NCBI GenBank assembly: GCA_000310025.1
Contig: FN649071.1
Coordinates: 1-10,020 of the forward strand
Direction of reading: 5' to 3'
Length of the DNA: 10,020 nucleotides
DNA from: Ectocarpus siliculosus
Lineage: Eukaryota > Sar > Phaeophyceae > Ectocarpales > Ectocarpaceae
Position numbers and translations under genes: made by a program
Notes under the pieces: generated by a model
Told to the model about the DNA's origin: nothing
What the model saw: only the letters and a program-made list of their open reading frames with translations
Databases searched by the model: none
Part shown: positions 7,170 through 10,020 of the stretch, piece by piece
How positions within the stretch are numbered: position 1 is the first letter of the stretch
How the letters are laid out: each line of letters starts with the position of its first letter

Positions 7170-8220
7170 CAGATTGGCACCGGCAGGGCGCCCGGTTGCC
7201 GATTGGTGTACTCAGCACTCAGCTTAGCTTCCTCTCTCTCTATATATATATACGGTTCTGTCTCGTTCTCAGCTCGATGTTGTTGCTGAAGGGGTGTAGG
7301 TCCACCGCGCCGCATGTATGTGACTGCTGCGTGAGTACATGCATGTAGTCTACAGCAGTGCATAGTCTCTCCGCAGCCTTCTCTCCCTCTCTCTTGCCTC
7401 TTCTTGTGCGTGGAGGCTAGGGTTTCGTGCTGAGTTGCAGCATGTCTACCAGACATTGAGAGCTATTGGAACTTCATCGCAGGACCATACATATATATGT
7501 GGATCCGTTCGAGTTGTGGTGCGAAGGGGCGGACGATGAGTGAACCGCTGAGAACAATCGACATGATTGAACATTTTCGGGGAGCAAGAACTGCAATGTG
7601 CAGTTCACCAGCATTCGAACGAAACGCTTGGCAGCTCGAGACGTAAAACTACAGCATAGAAGTGTCAGCCTGGTGAACGCTCTCTCTAGGGTTAGATAAT
7701 GCACATAGTAGCCGGGACTCGTGTTATGGCACGAACGTTAATAATCTGCAACGAAGCTACGTCGATAGGGCCCGTTAATCGAGAACAAACATGGTATCAC
7801 AGGGTCGGCAGGCTACAATTTTTACGGAAGAAGGGAAAAAATCGATAAGGAACACCAGGACATAAGAAACAAGGAGTAGACGCTGGGGGAGCGTGTCCAA
7901 TAATAAACGTCCCACTACTGCTGCTGCTGCCATGCTCCCACCACCTACCCAGCTCATGTCGTGTGAATTTTGGCGGTGGGGAGAGAGAGTGTTTATTTTC
8001 GCGGCGCCCCTCGAGCCCCAGCGCCGCCTTAGGGCCGCGCTACCTACCCTGCTGCCGTACAGCTACTGCCACCCAATGTTCGCCACACCGAGCTGCCCAG
8101 TTCATATCTGTTCGCAGGCTTGGTTTGTTGTTGTTTGCTTCGCCCAAACAATAGAAGAAAATAAAATAAGAGAATCAGCAGGATGCGACAGCCCAAAGGA
8201 TAAAGAAAACCGACTTCAGC
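7170..8220. other. Non-coding region, no recognised gene
   Basis: A CT/AT microsatellite lies at about 7230-7252. A hairpin lies at 7317-7364. A short run of CTG triplets is near 7917-7931. A 124-codon open frame (7893-8267 +) and several shorter ones have no recognisable motif; I do not call them. If the 6666-7169 exon is real, the first 200 bases may be its 3' untranslated region. Confidence 0.4.
7317..7364 (+). repeat. Imperfect inverted repeat around a 12-bp palindrome
   Basis: TATGTGACTGCTG (7317-7329) can pair with CAGCAGTGCATA (7353-7364) with one small bulge. Between them is the perfect palindrome TACATGCATGTA (7336-7347). Transcribed, it would give a stem-loop just downstream of the 6666-7169 open frame. 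Confidence 0.6.
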
Positions 8221-8277
8221 TGGTCGTTCGAGCCACAATGGTCCTTCGAGCCATAAAAAGAAATTGAGGCTCGACCA
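8221..8277 (+). repeat. 18-bp tandem duplication with an inverted partner
   Basis: TGGTCGTTCGAGCCACAA (8221-8238) is followed at once by TGGTCCTTCGAGCCATAA (8239-8256), with two differences. GGCTCGACCA (8268-8277) is close to the reverse complement of the unit's first part. It lies a few hundred bases upstream of the transposase and might be a sub-terminal repeat of that element, but I could not match it to the downstream side. Confidence 0.55.
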
Positions 8278-8525
8278 GATTTGGAGGTTTCTTGTTTCCG
8301 TGCCTTACCTTTATAGACAATATAAGTCTTACCTCAGCAGTATTGGTGGTTCGGTTTCCTGGGCAAGTGCCCCTTACTTTGGTGGGCGTAGTGAAGCAAG
8401 CAGTTTCCCATGACAATCCCCTTCTGTGACCGGGAGATAACTCTCTAGCGCTGCATTGTGGTTCCATGCTCTGACCATCTGCGAAAATATCCTGGCTCGT
8501 CTTCTCCCTTTCCTCTGTTTGGCAG

Positions 8526-9420
8526 AACCTGTTTGCCGCCATCAACGGACCGGACTGTATCGCGGACAACCTCGTTTGGTACGGCAAGGAGGAACGAGAT
8601 TATACCTCCAACCGGTCGCGCATCTTGTCAGGAGTGAACGGCCTGTTTTTTTGCTTGGTGGTTATGCGTACAGGTTTGCCTGTTGTCTCGGTCTCGTCCT
8701 TGTTCGGTGTAAGTCAGCATACCGGGGGTAACGCCTTCACCACTTGGGTGTCGTTTCTGAGTGGTGCTCTTAGGCCGTTCGTGTGGTTGCCACGGGTTGA
8801 AGAGGTGTGGGATCGTGACACCGGTTCGACGGCAAACGCATGTTGGCAGAGGAAGGGCGGGAAGGGTTGTGATTGTTCTAGATGCGACGGAGATAGAGAC
8901 AGTTCGCGTGTGGCACACTGACCTCGCCTACTACTTGTATTCGCCATACAAGCACAGACCGACCGGGAAGTTGCTGGTTGGTGTGACCCCCAGCGGCACC
9001 ATCTGCTTCATCTCGGAGCTGTATGGGGGCAGGGTGAGTGATACAGAATTGGTAAACCGCAGCGGTGTTATCAACGACTTGGTGGGCTTGGGCTTCGGGG
9101 AAGCGAAAACTTTCCAGGTTATGGCGGACAGAGGGTTCAACGGCCTTGGCATTCAACTGCTAGCAACAGGGATGTCCATTGTTACACCTCCAGGTTCGCG
9201 CACTGAAGAGGGACAGTTCCACGCAGAGGATTCGCGTTACATCAGTGACGTGGCCAATCTACGGATACACGTCGAGCGAGCTATTGGGGCGTTGAAACAG
9301 TGGAAGATATGCGACAACAAGTTCAGGGCGGTTAGGATGGACACTCTATCCAAGGCTGTGGGATTTTGTGGTGCGCTGGTTAACATGTTGTGTGAGCCTT
9401 TCGTAAGCGACAAGGGCTAG
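8526..9420 (+). pseudogene. PIF/Harbinger-type DDE_Tnp_4 transposase, frameshifted
   Basis: The frame from 8526 follows a pyrimidine-rich stretch ending TTTGGCAG, a likely 3' splice site, so earlier exons may exist. It encodes a helix-turn-helix region with LFGVSQHTGGNAFTTW (about 8700-8747) and RPFVWLP (to 8792), as in the HTH domain of this family. The frame then shifts by +1, and the catalytic domain reads VIVLDATEI, YSPYKHRPTGKLLVGVTPSG, YGGRVSDTEL, VMADRGFNG and LRIHVERAIGALK, ending CEPFVSDKG and TAG at 9418-9420. The catalytic Asp, Asp and Glu are at codons 8881, 9127 and 9274, so the DDE triad is complete. WLP to the first Asp is 97 bases, 32 codons plus one, close to the family's usual spacing, which points to a small indel in one exon, not an intron. 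The protein would cut and join transposon ends. Terminal inverted repeats and the partner Myb/SANT gene of this superfamily were not found. Confidence 0.85.
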
Positions 9421-10020
9421 GTGCAGATGACATCCGTGACGTGGTTGGCATGCCCTCCCTAGCGCGTGTAGGTGGCGAATTATGTATTTGGGAGTTGCGG
9501 TGGAGATGCGTTGTTTTTTGTCTGATCGTTTTTTTTTTTGGTGTTGGTGCTTTCCTTCGTGTGTACTATTCCATGCTTGTTTTGGTGACCGTATACAGGC
9601 TTGTTACAAGTGATGAGCGTCGTTTAGAAGTGACGCGATGTTTAATTCTACGCAAGTTGTGCGGTCATTTACAACACCCACCTGTCACGTTGTACGTTTC
9701 CGATGGGGGTGCGGAGAACTTGTCGCGAGGTTTTATGCACACTTATTGGGTGGCGACGAAAGACCTAGCGCAACATGTATCTCGTCTAACAACAAATGGG
9801 CCCGGTTCGCCGATTGTGACGGCTATGGGTTCAACAATATACACCGGAATGCGAAGTCTGTGTTTCTATGTCGTGTTGGAACAATGCGATGCCGATGATA
9901 ATCGTTTCTGGAGAACAACATCGATGCCCACATGCTTGGGCGTGGTACAGAATAAAAGGCGTGGTACAGAATAAAAGTCCGATTCCATGAACTCGTCGCA
10001 TTTCACCAGACCATCAATTC
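9421..10020. other. Region downstream of the transposase, no recognised gene
   Basis: A 177-codon open frame (9441-9974 +) overlaps a shorter one in another frame (9638-9898 +). The first encodes a hydrophobic stretch at about residues 24-52, partly from a T run at 9530-9539, then sequence I do not recognise. It may belong to the same mobile element, of which the 3' end is not located, or be chance. Confidence 0.35.
9939..9976 (+). repeat. Exact 19-bp tandem repeat with AATAAA
   Basis: GGCGTGGTACAGAATAAAA occurs at 9939-9957 and again, unchanged, at 9958-9976. Each copy carries AATAAA, the usual eukaryotic poly(A) signal, so a transcript ending here is possible. Exact identity suggests a recent duplication. 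Confidence 0.85.

Noticed and set aside
6776-7456. A 226-codon minus-strand open frame
   Set aside because: It overlaps the more protein-like plus frame at 6666-7169 and runs through microsatellite and hairpin sequence. Its composition is irregular and Cys/His/Pro-rich.
8709-8849. An intron between GTAAGTCAG (8709) and TTGGCAG (8849) that might explain the transposase frame change
   Set aside because: The translation across it keeps the helix-turn-helix and RPFVWLP motifs, and WLP to the first catalytic Asp already has close to normal spacing, so removing this stretch would delete conserved sequence.
9657-9760. An integrase-like SDGGAE string in the frame at 9441-9974
   Set aside because: A six-residue resemblance to the SDNGxEF motif with no other integrase features nearby is not enough to call it.
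1-10020. tRNA, rRNA or CRISPR-like arrays
   Set aside because: No B-box-like GGTTCGAATCC motif in a cloverleaf, no rRNA block and no regularly spaced identical repeats with unique spacers were seen. The tandem units at 5600-6130 are long, few and diverged.

Overview
The window looks like nuclear DNA of a eukaryote that is poor in genes and rich in repeats. No bacterial-style operons are visible, intron-like splice signals are common, and the clearest coding sequences are decayed transposable elements. My best guess is a stramenopile alga, possibly a brown alga. I base this on the style of the non-LTR retrotransposon C-terminus, the many TGTATGTA/ACATGTA-type motifs between genes, and GC-rich coding patches set in more AT-rich spacers. 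This is inference; no rRNA, tRNA or housekeeping gene is present to settle it.

Layout. Positions 1-812 hold no recognisable gene. Positions 813-1466 are the 3' end of a 5'-truncated LINE-like reverse-transcriptase ORF. It is followed by a long spacer with a pyrimidine tract (about 1655-1808) and a CAA-type microsatellite (2129-2153), which may be the element's 3' untranslated part. At 2305-2389 two 39-bp units each carry a TGACGTCA palindrome. Positions 2391-4724 contain only weak candidate exons (2969-3093 with 3183-3299, and 3855-4049), a poly(A) run and small repeats.

Positions 4725-6629 form a repeat-dense block. It contains two diverged copies of a roughly 100-bp element ending in a GC-rich hairpin (4725-4824 and 6233-6331). 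Between them lies a tandem array of a roughly 190-bp unit (about 5600-6130) whose units each carry a small stem-loop. Positions 6666-7169 hold a candidate coding exon for an unrecognised protein with a charged, probably coiled-coil segment. Positions 7170-8525 are non-coding as far as I can see, with a hairpin and short tandem repeats.

Positions 8526-9420 encode a PIF/Harbinger-type (DDE_Tnp_4) transposase with a recognisable helix-turn-helix region and a complete DDE triad, but the two parts lie in different frames. The rest (9421-10020) has no recognised gene and ends with an exact 19-bp tandem repeat that contains AATAAA.

The two transposable-element genes are independent insertions and I see no cooperation between genes. 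I found no convincing undescribed multi-gene system. The most distinctive unexplained structures are the hairpin-ended element pair and the stem-loop tandem array.
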